Source: JBGSPQ01 sp041738505 (lineage in GTDB: Bacteria > Patescibacteriota > Gracilibacteria > UBA1369). From it: DNA of 64,000 nt. The stretch is taken from positions 1-64,000 of the forward strand of contig JBGSPQ010000010.1 of NCBI GenBank assembly GCA_041738505.1, given 5' to 3'. The position numbers and the translations under genes were made by a program. Shown piece by piece: positions 43,071 through 54,322 of the stretch (the stretch's first letter is position 1; every line of letters begins with the position of its first letter). The notes beneath the pieces are model-generated. The model was not told the DNA's origin. It ran no database searches and worked only from the letters and a program-made list of their open reading frames with translations.

Positions 43071-43469
43071 TCAGATAATATAAATATCACCGTCAGTTCC
43101 TTCCAGTTGCTCTTTATAAATTCTCATCTTATTAACCATATATTGAATTTGGTAGGATTCTTTGTCTCCCGCCTGCCAGAGTTTAAAAATATCCCTGATC
43201 GTCGCCAGCATTTTATAGGCATCCACATCGGCTTTTCCGCGCGCTTCTTCCGCAAGTCCGTCATACACCGGATGATTGATAAGAGTTCCCGGTACCAGTA
43301 AATCAATTTCTTTTTTTTCGATTTTTTCAATCAGCATCCTTAAAAATTCCATATCTTTCGGATCCACGCCGCTGTCATCTTTAAGCGGTTTGTTCAGGTC
43401 CTCCTGGTCTTTTGGGGAGAGCTCAACCGACATATAATCGGTAACATTTTTCTTTTTATCATCAGCCAT
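43071..43469 (-). CDS. Hypothetical protein
   Basis: 132 residues, soluble and helical. It begins MADDKKKN, an opening shared with the other gene of this cluster (MADDIQ). Core: DPKDMEFLRMLIEKIEKKEIDLL, then ARGKADVDAYKMLATIRDIFKLW and a final helix. No known family is evident. It is first in the three-gene unit, 8 nt before the M15 peptidase gene, so it may regulate or chaperone that protein. Confidence 0.68.
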   Translation of the reverse strand: MADDKKKNVTDYMSVELSPKDQEDLNKPLKDDSGVDPKDMEFLRMLIEKIEKKEIDLLVPGTLINHPVYDGLAEEARGKADVDAYKMLATIRDIFKLWQAGDKESYQIQYMVNKMRIYKEQLEGTDGDIYII

Positions 43470-43548
43470 AATTTTTGTCTTAATAATCTGTATATTTTAT
43501 CACAAAAGGGCCCAAAAAACCAGACCCGGCTTCTATGCAGTCCAATCA

Positions 43549-45624
<2,076 letters not shown>

Positions 45625-45635
45625 CGCGGGCGGCC

Positions 45636-47201
45636 TCACACCACCCTGCCCTCAAAAATATCCATAATTTTATCTTCAAACTCCTTTTCGGCTTTGTCCT
45701 CCTCGGCCGCCCTTTCGCAAAACTCTCCGGAAAGTTTCAGGTGCGCGCCGGTAACCTCCTGAATGGCCTTTTCGGCTTCCGTTCTGTTGGCCGTTTCCAT
45801 CAGCTTTTCCAGGTTAAACTTGTTGGCAAAAACCGCCGTCAGCGTTGTTCCCTCAATACGGGCGGGAACCCCCTGCTGCATGCATCTTTTAGCCACCGGA
45901 GAACTGATTTTCTTTGCAATCTCACTCCAGTTTTTCTTAATCATTTCAATGGAAACATCCACATTGGGAACAATTTTCTGGTGAACCCTTTCATCCGGGA
46001 TTACCGGTTCCTGTACCGTTACGGCTTCCTCCGGCGCGGCGGGGGTAACGGAAGGCGTTTTTTGAACAGGCTCCTTTGCCTTTTCCACGGCAATCGGTGT
46101 AGCTTCTTGAACCGGCTTCGCAACTTTCTCCGGAGCCTTGGCCGTCTGCACCGCTTCACTTTTTATCTCCGCGACATTTCGCCCGCCGCTCACGGCCACC
46201 GACTTAACTACCGCAATCTCCAGCGGCAATTGGGCAATAATGGAAAATCTGGTCTGCTCATAAGCGGTTCTAAAATTTTCAATCAGCATCAAAATACGGT
46301 TTGTTTCGGCGTTGTCGTTCGCGTCCACCGCTTTCAGCATCGCCTTGCGCAGATATTCCAGAAATCTCTTGTTGAAAAAAAGCAGATCAAACCCCTCCTC
46401 ATGCAAATCGGCAATTTCCTTTAACCCGGCCGCCGCGTCGCCCGCCCGCAAAAATCCAAACATTTTTTCCATGCTGGCGATTCCGCTAACTCCCAAAACG
46501 TCGCAGACATGGTCATAAGTCAGCTTTTTGTCCGTGGAAAGCTGTTCCAGCAGACCTATCCCGTCCCTCATACCGCCCTCCGCGTGATGCGAAATCAGCT
46601 CAATGGCCTTTTCCTCAGCCTCAATTCCTTCCTCTCCCGCGATGTATTTCAATCTCGCGAAAAGCACGGAATCGTCAATTCTCTTAAAATCAAACCTCTG
46701 ACACCGCGACAAAATCGTCTCCGGAATTTTATGCGCCTCTGTCGTGGCCAGAATAAAAAAAACGTGGGACGGCGGTTCCTCCAGCGTTTTCAGAAGTGCG
46801 TTAAACGCCTCTTTGGTCAACATGTGCACTTCATCAATAATATAAACCTTGCTCTTGGCTCTTGAAGGGGCAAAGTTGATTTTATCCCTAAGTTCCCTGA
46901 TTTCATCAATCCCGCGGTTGGAGGCCGCGTCTATTTCAATCAAATCAATCAGCCTTCCCTCACTTATCTCCATGCAGATTTCACAGGTGTTACACGGTTC
47001 GTTGTCTGTGGGATTAAGGCAGTTGATGGCCTTCGCCATCAGTCTGGCCGTTGATGTTTTACCCGTGCCCCGCGGCCCCGTAAAAAGATAAGCATGGCTG
47101 ACACGTTCCAGCTTAAGCGCGTTAAGCAGGGTGAGATTGATATGCTCCTGCCCAACCAGATGGGAAAAAGTCTGCGGCCTGTATTTGCGGTAAAGAGACA
47201 T
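45636..47201 (-). CDS. dnaX: DNA polymerase III subunit gamma/tau
   Basis: 521 residues. Walker A GPRGTGKTSTA, a zinc-binding Cys set after it (CLN...CNTCEIC), Walker B VYIIDEVHML and the sensor region FFILATTEAHKIPETILSRCQRFDFKRI identify the clamp-loader ATPase. Domain III (~220-340) follows. The rest is a Pro/Glu/Val/Ala-rich linker and a short folded tail (~420-521). It loads the sliding clamp at the replication fork. I did not find a convincing slippery site for a gamma form. A minus-strand promoter with TGCTAGAAT lies just upstream. Confidence 0.95.
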   Translation of the reverse strand: MSLYRKYRPQTFSHLVGQEHINLTLLNALKLERVSHAYLFTGPRGTGKTSTARLMAKAINCLNPTDNEPCNTCEICMEISEGRLIDLIEIDAASNRGIDEIRELRDKINFAPSRAKSKVYIIDEVHMLTKEAFNALLKTLEEPPSHVFFILATTEAHKIPETILSRCQRFDFKRIDDSVLFARLKYIAGEEGIEAEEKAIELISHHAEGGMRDGIGLLEQLSTDKKLTYDHVCDVLGVSGIASMEKMFGFLRAGDAAAGLKEIADLHEEGFDLLFFNKRFLEYLRKAMLKAVDANDNAETNRILMLIENFRTAYEQTRFSIIAQLPLEIAVVKSVAVSGGRNVAEIKSEAVQTAKAPEKVAKPVQEATPIAVEKAKEPVQKTPSVTPAAPEEAVTVQEPVIPDERVHQKIVPNVDVSIEMIKKNWSEIAKKISSPVAKRCMQQGVPARIEGTTLTAVFANKFNLEKLMETANRTEAEKAIQEVTGAHLKLSGEFCERAAEEDKAEKEFEDKIMDIFEGRVV

Positions 47202-47224
47202 ATTTTTACGTTTTTGGAGTGTTC

Positions 47225-47253
47225 ATTCTAGCAAAACGAAACCATATTACCAA
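47225..47253 (-). promoter_or_regulatory. Promoter of dnaX
   Basis: On the minus strand TTGGTA (47253-47248), 17-nt spacer, TAGAAT (47230-47225) preceded by TGC. The ATG is at 47201. Confidence 0.5.
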
Positions 47254-47258
47254 TCAAA

Positions 47259-48347
47259 TTATCCAATGATTTTTTTAAAATTTATCTCAAAATTTTGCGT
47301 GCTGAATTTCTCCGCGAATTTACGAATTGCGTGTCCGTCATAATCGGGCTCATTCACAATCAGTCTTCCCAGTCCGTCTTCCATGGATTCCACTGTGGTT
47401 CCGTAAAAAAGTTCGCCTGTTGCACCCGGTACCACATATTCCAGCGCGCCTCCCTTTGCATAGGCCAGAACGGGCTTGCCGCTTGCCATCGCTTCCACCG
47501 GCGCAATTCCAAAATCCTCCTCGGCCGGTAAAATATAGGCCCTGCAGTTTTCCATAAATGTTTTCACTGTTTCATCATCCTTGCGGCCCATAATATCCAC
47601 CGTCGGCCCCGCGATGCTCTTTAAATACTCATATTGCGCCCCGCTTCCAATCACCACCAGCCGCTTGCCGGTCTTGTTAAACAGCTGTACCGCCAGATCT
47701 ATTTTCTTGAAAGGAGTTAACGCCGAAACAATCAAAAAATAATCCTCGTGCTTGCCGGTGACTTTAAACTTATCAGTGTCCACGGGCGGATAAACCACCT
47801 CCGAGTCCTGTCTGTAATATTTTTTAATGCGGTTTTTTACGTGAATTGAATTCGCGATGTATTTGTCCGGCCTGTCCGAAGCCACTTTATCCCAAAAACG
47901 CACTCCACCGATAAGTTTATTTATGGCGTATTTTCTTATTGGCCCCGTTTTCTGTTCGTCCGCGTATTTGTGTGTGTAATCCCAGGCGTAGCGCATCGGC
48001 GAATGGCAGTAGCAGATATGCGTGGATTCCGAAGGGGTCAGAATGCCGTGCGCGTAGGCGTTGCTGGAACTGATAATCAAATCAAATCCGGAAAAATCCA
48101 AAGATTCAATCGCGCGGGGCATCAGCGGAAACAGATACCTCTGCCGTTTTCGCAAAAAAGCCGGCATCTTCTGCAACCACGAAGTCCGCACGCGTTCCTT
48201 TGGAAAAACCGAACCGCAGGACTTTTCATCATAAAGAAGAGTAAAAATAGGAGCCTCGGGATACATTTCCGCCAGCACCGCCAGCACCTTTTCGGCACCT
48301 CCGAGTTTAATCAAAAAATCATGTACCAGAGCGACTTTTTTCTTCAT
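47259..48347 (-). CDS. GT4-family glycosyltransferase
   Basis: 362 residues with the GT-B layout. The N-terminal domain starts VALVHDFLIKLGGAEKVLAVLAEMYPEA (acceptor side, GGAE loop). The C-terminal domain has DYFLIVSALTPFKKIDLAVQ and the sugar-nucleotide signature PAEEDFGIAPVEAMASGKPVLAY, with the E-x7-E pattern. It transfers a sugar from an NDP donor to a glycan or lipid acceptor at the inner membrane face. The sequence type resembles mannosyltransferases of exopolysaccharide synthesis, but donor and acceptor cannot be set. Confidence 0.9.
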   Translation of the reverse strand: MKKKVALVHDFLIKLGGAEKVLAVLAEMYPEAPIFTLLYDEKSCGSVFPKERVRTSWLQKMPAFLRKRQRYLFPLMPRAIESLDFSGFDLIISSSNAYAHGILTPSESTHICYCHSPMRYAWDYTHKYADEQKTGPIRKYAINKLIGGVRFWDKVASDRPDKYIANSIHVKNRIKKYYRQDSEVVYPPVDTDKFKVTGKHEDYFLIVSALTPFKKIDLAVQLFNKTGKRLVVIGSGAQYEYLKSIAGPTVDIMGRKDDETVKTFMENCRAYILPAEEDFGIAPVEAMASGKPVLAYAKGGALEYVVPGATGELFYGTTVESMEDGLGRLIVNEPDYDGHAIRKFAEKFSTQNFEINFKKIIG

Positions 48348-48354
48348 CTGTATA

Positions 48355-48395
48355 ATAAAAAAGCGCCATCAGTTTAAACCAATGGCGCCTTTAAG
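48355..48395 (-). terminator. Rho-independent terminator, minus strand
   Basis: GCGCCAT (48363-48369) pairs with ATGGCGC (48382-48388). On the minus strand the stem is followed by six T, ending the 123-residue gene at 48427-48798. TTT follows on the plus strand too. Confidence 0.7.
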
Positions 48396-48426
48396 TAAAA
48401 TTTCAACCGGCCACATGGCTGGATTA

Positions 48427-48798
48427 TTAACCGTTGAACCATGAGCGTTTCGCGTGGGCGGGGATTCCGCGCCAGTCTGCGGGCGGATCATTATCATTTT
48501 GGCGGGGATCCGTAATACCCATGCCCACAGCTAATGTATCCGCTAGGATACTAACTTTTACTATTTCTCCTTTTTGGCCGGCCTCCACGATCGCCATCAA
48601 TAAATCACGGTATTTGCCTCTACGACCGATGACTTCCGAAACCGCGCTGTCGGAAAGGTCACTTGCCATAAGAACGCCGCGCAAATCCGCATCGCTGATT
48701 TTATCAAGCGGATGCTTGTCGTTTTCCGGTTTGCCGATCATAAAGTCGTTTTGGCGGGGGTAAGCAGTGAATTGGCTATTCGTATTAAGATTATTCAT
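48427..48798 (-). CDS. Small hypothetical protein
   Basis: 123 residues from ATG 48798 (MNNLNTNSQF). A longer frame to 48843 adds a hydrophobic run (LSSIAWLPFFYLF) without a basic start, so the shorter form is preferred. The centre is helical (DKISDADLRGVLMASDLSDSAVSEVIG, GKYRDLLMAIVEAGQKGE). No family is recognised. It is followed by a terminator and lies upstream of the glycosyltransferase gene in the same direction. Confidence 0.6.
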   Translation of the reverse strand: MNNLNTNSQFTAYPRQNDFMIGKPENDKHPLDKISDADLRGVLMASDLSDSAVSEVIGRRGKYRDLLMAIVEAGQKGEIVKVSILADTLAVGMGITDPRQNDNDPPADWRGIPAHAKRSWFNG

Positions 48799-48925
48799 TG
48801 GAAACAAATAAAAAAATGGAAGCCAAGCTATACTGCTCAACATAATCTGTCAATAGTCAAAAGGAATAACAATTCGCTCCGCCAGTCGCCCGCTCGCTCG
48901 TCCGTCCGTCCAATCCAACCTCCCG

Positions 48926-48955
48926 CCATCCAACCTCTCCCCATCCAACCTCTCC
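48926..48955. repeat. 15-bp tandem repeat, two copies
   Basis: CCATCCAACCTCTCC occurs twice in a row (48926-48940, 48941-48955), with a partial copy just upstream (ATCCAACCTCC). Confidence 0.85.
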
Positions 48956-49112
48956 CCACGCCATTTCGCAAAACTCACCAATTCCGCACATTATACGAAA
49001 TGACTAATATTACGACACATTCCGGATTTTGCTTCTCCTGTAAACTCTAATTATTGACTTGCACAAGCGACGACCATGACACAGCTTGACAGTTTTTGGC
49101 TACCGAAAAGAA

Positions 49113-49140
49113 TTGATTGTTGGCTTGTTAGTGCTAAATT
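49113..49140 (+). promoter_or_regulatory. Promoter of HNH protein 2
   Basis: TTGATT (49113-49118), 16-nt spacer, TAAATT (49135-49140) preceded by TGC. The spacer contains TTGGCTTGTT (49120-49129), also found at the same place upstream of HNH protein 1. Confidence 0.5.
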
Positions 49141-49167
49141 TTAACTATAAAAACTAATCAAAAAAAC

Positions 49168-50187
49168 ATGAATAACATCAATGAAACACCTGACAAAATA
49201 TCGGACAAAGAGTTATACAAAAAATGCGTAATCTATGGAAGACAGGCGCTCCGGGCGCGCAGAAAGTTCATTGGTCTTCTACCGGAAGTTTACAAAAGAC
49301 AGCTTTACCAAAAAAAAGGTTGCGGATCAATTCATGAATTTGCCGCGAAAATGGCTGGAATAAGTCACGAACAGGTAAACAGAGTATTGAGCCTGGAAAA
49401 AAGATTCATTGCCACTCCCATCTTGCACGCGGCATTGGCCGAAGGAAATATCAGCGTCAACAAACTTCTTAGGCTTGCTCCGATTGCGACTGCCGAAAAT
49501 CAGGCAAAACTGGCAAAAAAAGCTGAAGTCTTGTCAAATCGCGCGCTGGAGGTTTTTGTTCAGGATTACAAAAGAGAGAAAACGGGGGATTATGCAAATG
49601 GAAGTGGCTTTGTGAAGAAGCAAACGAAGGGCAAATCCGTGCACCACCGCCAAGGCGGGGTCTCCGACGTGCACGTGCACGGACATGGACACGAAACCAT
49701 ACCGACCATGAATTTGGCATCGAATGTCGGAGCCGCGCCTATGCTGAATCTTGCACCGGATGTAGAGGCCGAACTCACTCAATTACAGCAAAAAGGCCTG
49801 GATATAAACGAAATTCTGCGCCAATTTTTGCACGACAGACAAGCAAAAATAGAACAAACAAAACGGGAACTTGCCATAAAACAGGCGCGTGAATATGAGG
49901 AGAAATCAATGATCGGCATGCCCGCGAAAAGATACATCCCCGCGGAAATAAGAAAAATCATCACAGCCCAACACGGCACACAATGCACGGCCTACGGATG
50001 TGCCAAAAAAGCTGAAAATCTACACCACGAAAAACCGTTCGCCACATTCCGGTCCCATGACCCGCGCCACCTCAAACCCCTCTGCCGCGCGCATCACGAA
50101 ATCGTCCACTCCGAAGACGCAAAAGTGTTGCTGCATAAGCGTTTTATGACAAACGCACATCTTCCATATTCAGGTCAGCGCCGTTGA
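49168..50187 (+). CDS. HNH endonuclease-domain protein (copy 2)
   Basis: 339 residues, a paralogue of the product at 8654-9739. Shared blocks: DKELYKKC, RQALRARRKFIGLLPEV, IHEFAAKMAGIS, ILHAALAEGNISVNKLLRLAPIATAENQAKLAKKAEVLSNRALEVFV, and a C-terminal HNH domain (CTAYGC, NLHHEKPFATFRSHDPRHLKPLCRAHHE). The linker is different (His/Gly/Val-rich). It lacks the ~29-residue insertion of copy 1. Its flank shares a promoter word and C-rich repeats with copy 1. Likely a nuclease; target unknown. Confidence 0.8.
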   Translation: MNNINETPDKISDKELYKKCVIYGRQALRARRKFIGLLPEVYKRQLYQKKGCGSIHEFAAKMAGISHEQVNRVLSLEKRFIATPILHAALAEGNISVNKLLRLAPIATAENQAKLAKKAEVLSNRALEVFVQDYKREKTGDYANGSGFVKKQTKGKSVHHRQGGVSDVHVHGHGHETIPTMNLASNVGAAPMLNLAPDVEAELTQLQQKGLDINEILRQFLHDRQAKIEQTKRELAIKQAREYEEKSMIGMPAKRYIPAEIRKIITAQHGTQCTAYGCAKKAENLHHEKPFATFRSHDPRHLKPLCRAHHEIVHSEDAKVLLHKRFMTNAHLPYSGQRR

Positions 50188-50210
50188 CTCACGGCAAAAC
50201 AACATAGAGA

Positions 50211-50238
50211 TTAACATTTCCGCCATTTCTGCTAAAAT
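50211..50238 (+). promoter_or_regulatory. Promoter of the CNNM/CorC-type gene
   Basis: TTAACA (50211-50216), 16-nt spacer, TAAAAT (50233-50238) preceded by TGC. ATG at 50271. Confidence 0.5.
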
Positions 50239-50270
50239 TCACAATTGAATTAATAACTCAAGAAAAATAA

Positions 50271-51566
50271 ATGAACGAACTATTCACAGAGGCTCTAATC
50301 ATTATTGGCCTTATTTTGATTAACGGATTTTTCGCCGCCGCGGAAATTGCGATTATCGCGATGCGCAGGAGCAGAACAAAGGAGTTGATAAAAAAAGGCG
50401 ATTCACGGGCTAAAAACATCCTTTATTTTCAGCAGAATCCGGAAAAATTTCTGGCGACAATACAAGTGGGGATAACTCTGGCCGGCACATTCGCGGCGGC
50501 TTTTGGCGGTATGACCATTGTTGAAACATTGAGTCCCTTATTAAAGGCGACCAATATTTCATTCTTTGTTGCGAATGCTGAACCGATAGCATTTGTCATA
50601 GTTGTTGTTAGCATCGCATATTTCACCATAATTATCGGTGAACTGGTGCCGAAATCACTTGCCCTGCGTTTTGCCGAGGGAGTGGCGCTTTTTGTGGTTT
50701 ATCCGGTCAAATTTGCCTATTATGTTTTCTATTTATTCGTCAAAATTCTGACCGTTTCATCAAATCTCATTCTTTGGCCTTTCAAAGATCAAACCAGTTT
50801 TAGTGAATCAAAATTGTCGGAGGAGGAGATCCGCTATTTGATTCTTGAGAGCAGAGAGGCCGGAACAATTGAGAAGAGGGAACACAAATTTATAGAAAAT
50901 GTATTTGATTTCGGAGATCTTGATGTGTCAAAAGTCATGGTTCCTCATAACAAGATTATTTCATTTGATATCAACGAGTCGCCGGACACGGTAATCAGCC
51001 AATTTATCAAAAGAAATTTTTCCCGCATTCCGATCTATGACGGGGAGAGGGACAATATTGTCGGTATTCTGTACAGCAAAGACATAATGATCAGGATTGC
51101 CATGAAACAGAAAATTGTTGTCAGGGAATTGATTCGACCGCCTCTCTTTGTTCCGTCCACGCAAAGGTTGCATGACATTCTTCAGCAATTCCGGAAAGAA
51201 AAAATGCACATGGCAATCGTGCTTGATGAACATGGAGGCGTTGACGGGGTTGTCACCCTTGAAGATATTCTGGAAGAAATAGTCGGTGAAATTAATGACG
51301 AAAACGATATTGTTTCAACTGAAATCAGAAAGCAGAAAGACGGCTCATACCTGGTGGAGGGTTCAACCACGATCACATATTTCAACGAGTTTCTTGAAGC
51401 TAAATTGCCTGAGGATGGTCAATACAATTCGGTTTCAGGATTTATTCTGGAACAGTTTCGACGTATGCCGCAAAAAGAAGAGAATCTTACTTATGACAAA
51501 ATGAAATTCACAATTAAGGATGTTTCACAAAAACGCATCAAACTTATTGAGGTAAAAAAAATATAG
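50271..51566 (+). CDS. CNNM/CorC (HlyC)-type membrane protein
   Basis: 431 residues. An N-terminal DUF21 domain with three to four helices (LINGFFAAAEIAIIAMRRSR; GITLAGTFAAAFGG) is followed by a CBS pair (~205-330: VMVPHNKIISFDINESPDTVI; LDEHGGVDGVVTLEDILEEIVGEI) and a C-terminal CorC/HlyC domain (YLVEGSTTITYFNEFL). Bacterial members are linked to Mg2+ export or homeostasis, with ATP-binding in CBS. Endonuclease IV follows after 27 nt, so the two may be cotranscribed. Confidence 0.92.
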   Translation: MNELFTEALIIIGLILINGFFAAAEIAIIAMRRSRTKELIKKGDSRAKNILYFQQNPEKFLATIQVGITLAGTFAAAFGGMTIVETLSPLLKATNISFFVANAEPIAFVIVVVSIAYFTIIIGELVPKSLALRFAEGVALFVVYPVKFAYYVFYLFVKILTVSSNLILWPFKDQTSFSESKLSEEEIRYLILESREAGTIEKREHKFIENVFDFGDLDVSKVMVPHNKIISFDINESPDTVISQFIKRNFSRIPIYDGERDNIVGILYSKDIMIRIAMKQKIVVRELIRPPLFVPSTQRLHDILQQFRKEKMHMAIVLDEHGGVDGVVTLEDILEEIVGEINDENDIVSTEIRKQKDGSYLVEGSTTITYFNEFLEAKLPEDGQYNSVSGFILEQFRRMPQKEENLTYDKMKFTIKDVSQKRIKLIEVKKI

Positions 51567-51593
51567 TTGGGAAGATAAACAATTAATGCTTTT

Positions 51594-52442
51594 ATGCTGA
51601 TTTTCGGGGCGCATATGTCCATTGCGGAGGGGTTTGGGGCGGCCGCGCAGAGAGCCGTGGACGAGTACGGCGCGAACGCCATGCAGATTTTTACCAAAAA
51701 TCCGCGCGGCCGCGGCGTTAAACCCATGGCCGAAAGCGATTTATCATTGTACCGCTCATATAAATCGCGGCTCAAATTTGTTGTCGCCCACGGTTCCTAT
51801 TTGCTCAACTTTGGCAAACCATTGAGCGAAATCCCCTGGGCCGAAAAGGATCTGCTCACCGATTTTGAAAGGATGGAAGTGCTGGAAGGTGACGGAATCG
51901 TTGTGCACGTGGGGAAAGCAATGGGAGGAGACGAACAAAAAGCTTTCCAAAACATCACCGAAAACGCCAAAATAAGCATAGAAAAAACATCCAAAACCGG
52001 CATCGGCTATTTTTTGGAAAACACCGCGGGGCAGGGGAGTGAACTGGGGTACAAGTTGGAGCATTTATCCAAAATCAATAAAGAAATGGCGCCCGCCGGC
52101 CGCCGCTTCAAGTTCTGCCTGGACACCGCGCACCTCTGGGCGGCCGGCTTCAATCTTTCCACTTCCTCATCCGCCCGCAAAGTCCTCACCGAAATCGAGC
52201 AGGCCATCGGGGCCGACAAAATCGCCTGTTTCCACTTTAACGACTCCAAAAAAGAACTCGGTACCCGCGTGGACCGCCACGACAACCTGGGCAAAGGCCA
52301 AATACCTTTGGAAGGCCTGTCGGTCGTACTAAATTATGCCGTTGAAAAATCCATCCCCATCATCCTGGAAACCCCCGATAAAGCCCCGGAGGACCGCCAA
52401 AACGACCTCATCGTGCTCCAACGCCTGAACAAATCAAACTAA
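51594..52442 (+). CDS. nfo: Endonuclease IV (AP endonuclease)
   Basis: 282 residues, normal length. The TIM-barrel zinc ligands are all placed: VAHGSY (His), VVHVGK (His), FLENTAGQG (Glu), CLDTAHLWAAG (Asp, His), FHFNDSKKELGTRVDRHDNLGKG (His, Asp, His) and ILETP (Glu). It cleaves DNA at abasic sites in base excision repair. PolX, another repair enzyme, is the convergent neighbour 17 nt away. Confidence 0.95.
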   Translation: MLIFGAHMSIAEGFGAAAQRAVDEYGANAMQIFTKNPRGRGVKPMAESDLSLYRSYKSRLKFVVAHGSYLLNFGKPLSEIPWAEKDLLTDFERMEVLEGDGIVVHVGKAMGGDEQKAFQNITENAKISIEKTSKTGIGYFLENTAGQGSELGYKLEHLSKINKEMAPAGRRFKFCLDTAHLWAAGFNLSTSSSARKVLTEIEQAIGADKIACFHFNDSKKELGTRVDRHDNLGKGQIPLEGLSVVLNYAVEKSIPIILETPDKAPEDRQNDLIVLQRLNKSN

Positions 52443-52459
52443 CCGCCCACCCCCGCGCT

Positions 52460-54235
52460 TCACCTCTTCAGTCGTTTTAGCAACTCCTTAAGCGTCATCG
52501 TATTAATCACATCCTCTTTCGTAAGCCATCCGCGTTTGGCCACCGCCACTCCGTACTTCAAAAAATCTATCTGCGAAAAGTGGTGCGAATCCGAATCAAT
52601 ACTAAACTTCGCGCCCCATTCCTTTGCCATTTTGCAGTAATAATCAAACAAATCCAGCCGCGACGGTTGCGAATTAATCTCCAGCGCCACTCCCTCCGAA
52701 ATCGCCGCGCGAATCACCTTCGGCATATCAATTTCATACGGTTCGCGTTGGTTAATCAGCCTGCCCGAAGGGTGCCCCCAAATCGTAACATACGGATTTT
52801 TAAGCGCCTTAATAACCCTTTCCGTCATCTCCTTTCCGGGCATCTTAAACCGCGAATGCACCGAAGCCACCACCACATCAAACTTCTTTAAAACCTTGTC
52901 CGGCAAATCCAAAGATCCGTCCGCCAGAATATCGCACTCGGTGCCTTTCAGCATCCTAAACGCCGGAGCCCCGGCCGCCGCCTCCTTTTCCAAAACCTTG
53001 TTCACCTCATCAATTTCGTCCCATTGCATCTCATAACGGTCCACGGTCAGCCCGTGCGCGATCGTGGAACTTTTGGAATGATCGCAAAGAGCCATGTATT
53101 CATATCCCGCGTCGCGGTAATATCTCGCCACCTCCTCTATCTCATGCGTACCATCGCTCCATTTGCTGTGGCAGTGCAAATCTCCTTTCAAGTCCGAAAG
53201 TTCCACAGTTTTCGGCAGGCGGCCCTTTTCCGCCGCCTCAATTTCACCCCGATTTTCGCGCAGTAGAGGCTCAATAAACGGCAGACCAACAGCCTTAAAA
53301 ATCTCCCCCTCGGTTTTCCCCCCTACAAGTTTTTCCTCTTCCTTCCCTCGTTTTTTTAAAATCTCAAAAACCCCGTATTCGCTGATTTTCATCCCCATTC
53401 GTTTGGCCCGGTCGCGGATCGCAACATTATGTTCCTTTGAACCCGTAAAATAATGCAGAGCCGCCCCGAAAATTTTCTCTTCAATAACGCGCAAATCCGC
53501 CTGAATGCCCGACTCCAGAATCACCGAGGTTTTAGTCGGGCCCCGCGCTATCACACTTTTCACATCCCCGTATTTCACAAAATAATCCATGATTATTTTT
53601 GATTTTTTTTCATCGGCCTCCGCCACCAGAATATCCAAATCGCCGATAGTTTCTTTCATCCTGCGCAGACTCCCCGCGTACTCAATTTTTTTTACCTCTT
53701 TGCATTTTTTCATATAAGTGATGATTTCCTCCGCCAGATTCAGCGCTTGTGAAAGCATCATTCTTTCCGTATGCATGTCGTATTCCTCCAGCGCCTTTAT
53801 AATATCCGCTTCGCTGATTTCTCCCATGCCCGGTAAATCGCGAAGCAAACCGTCTTTGGCCGCGCGTCGCAATTTTTCCGGATTATCAATATTAAGCTGA
53901 CTAAAAAAAAGTTTCACTTTTTTCGGGCCGACCCCGCGAACCCTAAGCATTTCAAGTAAACCCGGACTGAACTTTTTCATCATATCCTCATGATAGGAGC
54001 ACTTTCCGGTTTCAATCATCTCGGCGATTTTCTGCGCCAGATCCTTGCCGATTCCGGGAATTTCCTCCAACGCTTTTGTCCCGCCGGAGTTGTAAATGTC
54101 ACTGCACTCCGTCCCCAAATCTCCGATTGTTAAAGCGGCCTTCTGATAAGCCAAAACCCGAAAGCGGTTTTCGCCGTTGATTTCCAGCATGTCGCCGATT
54201 TCCTGAAAAATTTTCGCAATTCTCTGATTGTCCAT
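52460..54235 (-). CDS. polX: DNA polymerase X family protein with PHP domain (PolX)
   Basis: 591 residues. Helix-hairpin-helix motifs (IPGIGKDLAQKIAEMI; VRGVGPKKVKLFF) precede a polymerase-beta nucleotidyltransferase domain (AGSLRRMKETIGDLDILV, with catalytic Asp pair; ADLRVIEEKIFGAALHYFTGS). A PHP domain fills ~345-570 (DLHCHSKWSDGTHEI; DHSKSSTIAHG; IWGHPSG), normally giving 3'-5' exonuclease or AP-endonuclease activity. The family does gap filling in repair. It lies convergent to nfo. Confidence 0.95.
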   Translation of the reverse strand: MDNQRIAKIFQEIGDMLEINGENRFRVLAYQKAALTIGDLGTECSDIYNSGGTKALEEIPGIGKDLAQKIAEMIETGKCSYHEDMMKKFSPGLLEMLRVRGVGPKKVKLFFSQLNIDNPEKLRRAAKDGLLRDLPGMGEISEADIIKALEEYDMHTERMMLSQALNLAEEIITYMKKCKEVKKIEYAGSLRRMKETIGDLDILVAEADEKKSKIIMDYFVKYGDVKSVIARGPTKTSVILESGIQADLRVIEEKIFGAALHYFTGSKEHNVAIRDRAKRMGMKISEYGVFEILKKRGKEEEKLVGGKTEGEIFKAVGLPFIEPLLRENRGEIEAAEKGRLPKTVELSDLKGDLHCHSKWSDGTHEIEEVARYYRDAGYEYMALCDHSKSSTIAHGLTVDRYEMQWDEIDEVNKVLEKEAAAGAPAFRMLKGTECDILADGSLDLPDKVLKKFDVVVASVHSRFKMPGKEMTERVIKALKNPYVTIWGHPSGRLINQREPYEIDMPKVIRAAISEGVALEINSQPSRLDLFDYYCKMAKEWGAKFSIDSDSHHFSQIDFLKYGVAVAKRGWLTKEDVINTMTLKELLKRLKR

Positions 54236-54322
54236 TTTTATGATGATTAAAACCCGATCTTCTCTTGGACGGATGCATTATAACAGATTATAATCGCATC
54301 GTAAGCCGTAAAAAATTCACTC

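Larger units (their letters stand above)
48799..49167. other. Gene-free spacer upstream of HNH protein 2, C-rich with repeats
   Basis: No credible gene. The left part is pyrimidine-rich with tetranucleotide runs (CGCTCGCTCGTCCGTCCGTCC) and a 15-nt tandem repeat. The right part is AT-rich and holds the promoter of HNH protein 2. A 112-codon plus-strand frame across it is low-complexity and rejected. Confidence 0.6.

Noticed and set aside
48712..49050. 112-residue plus-strand frame
   Set aside because: Composed of low-complexity C-rich repeats (PIQPLPIQPLP) and antisense to the better gene at 48427-48798.
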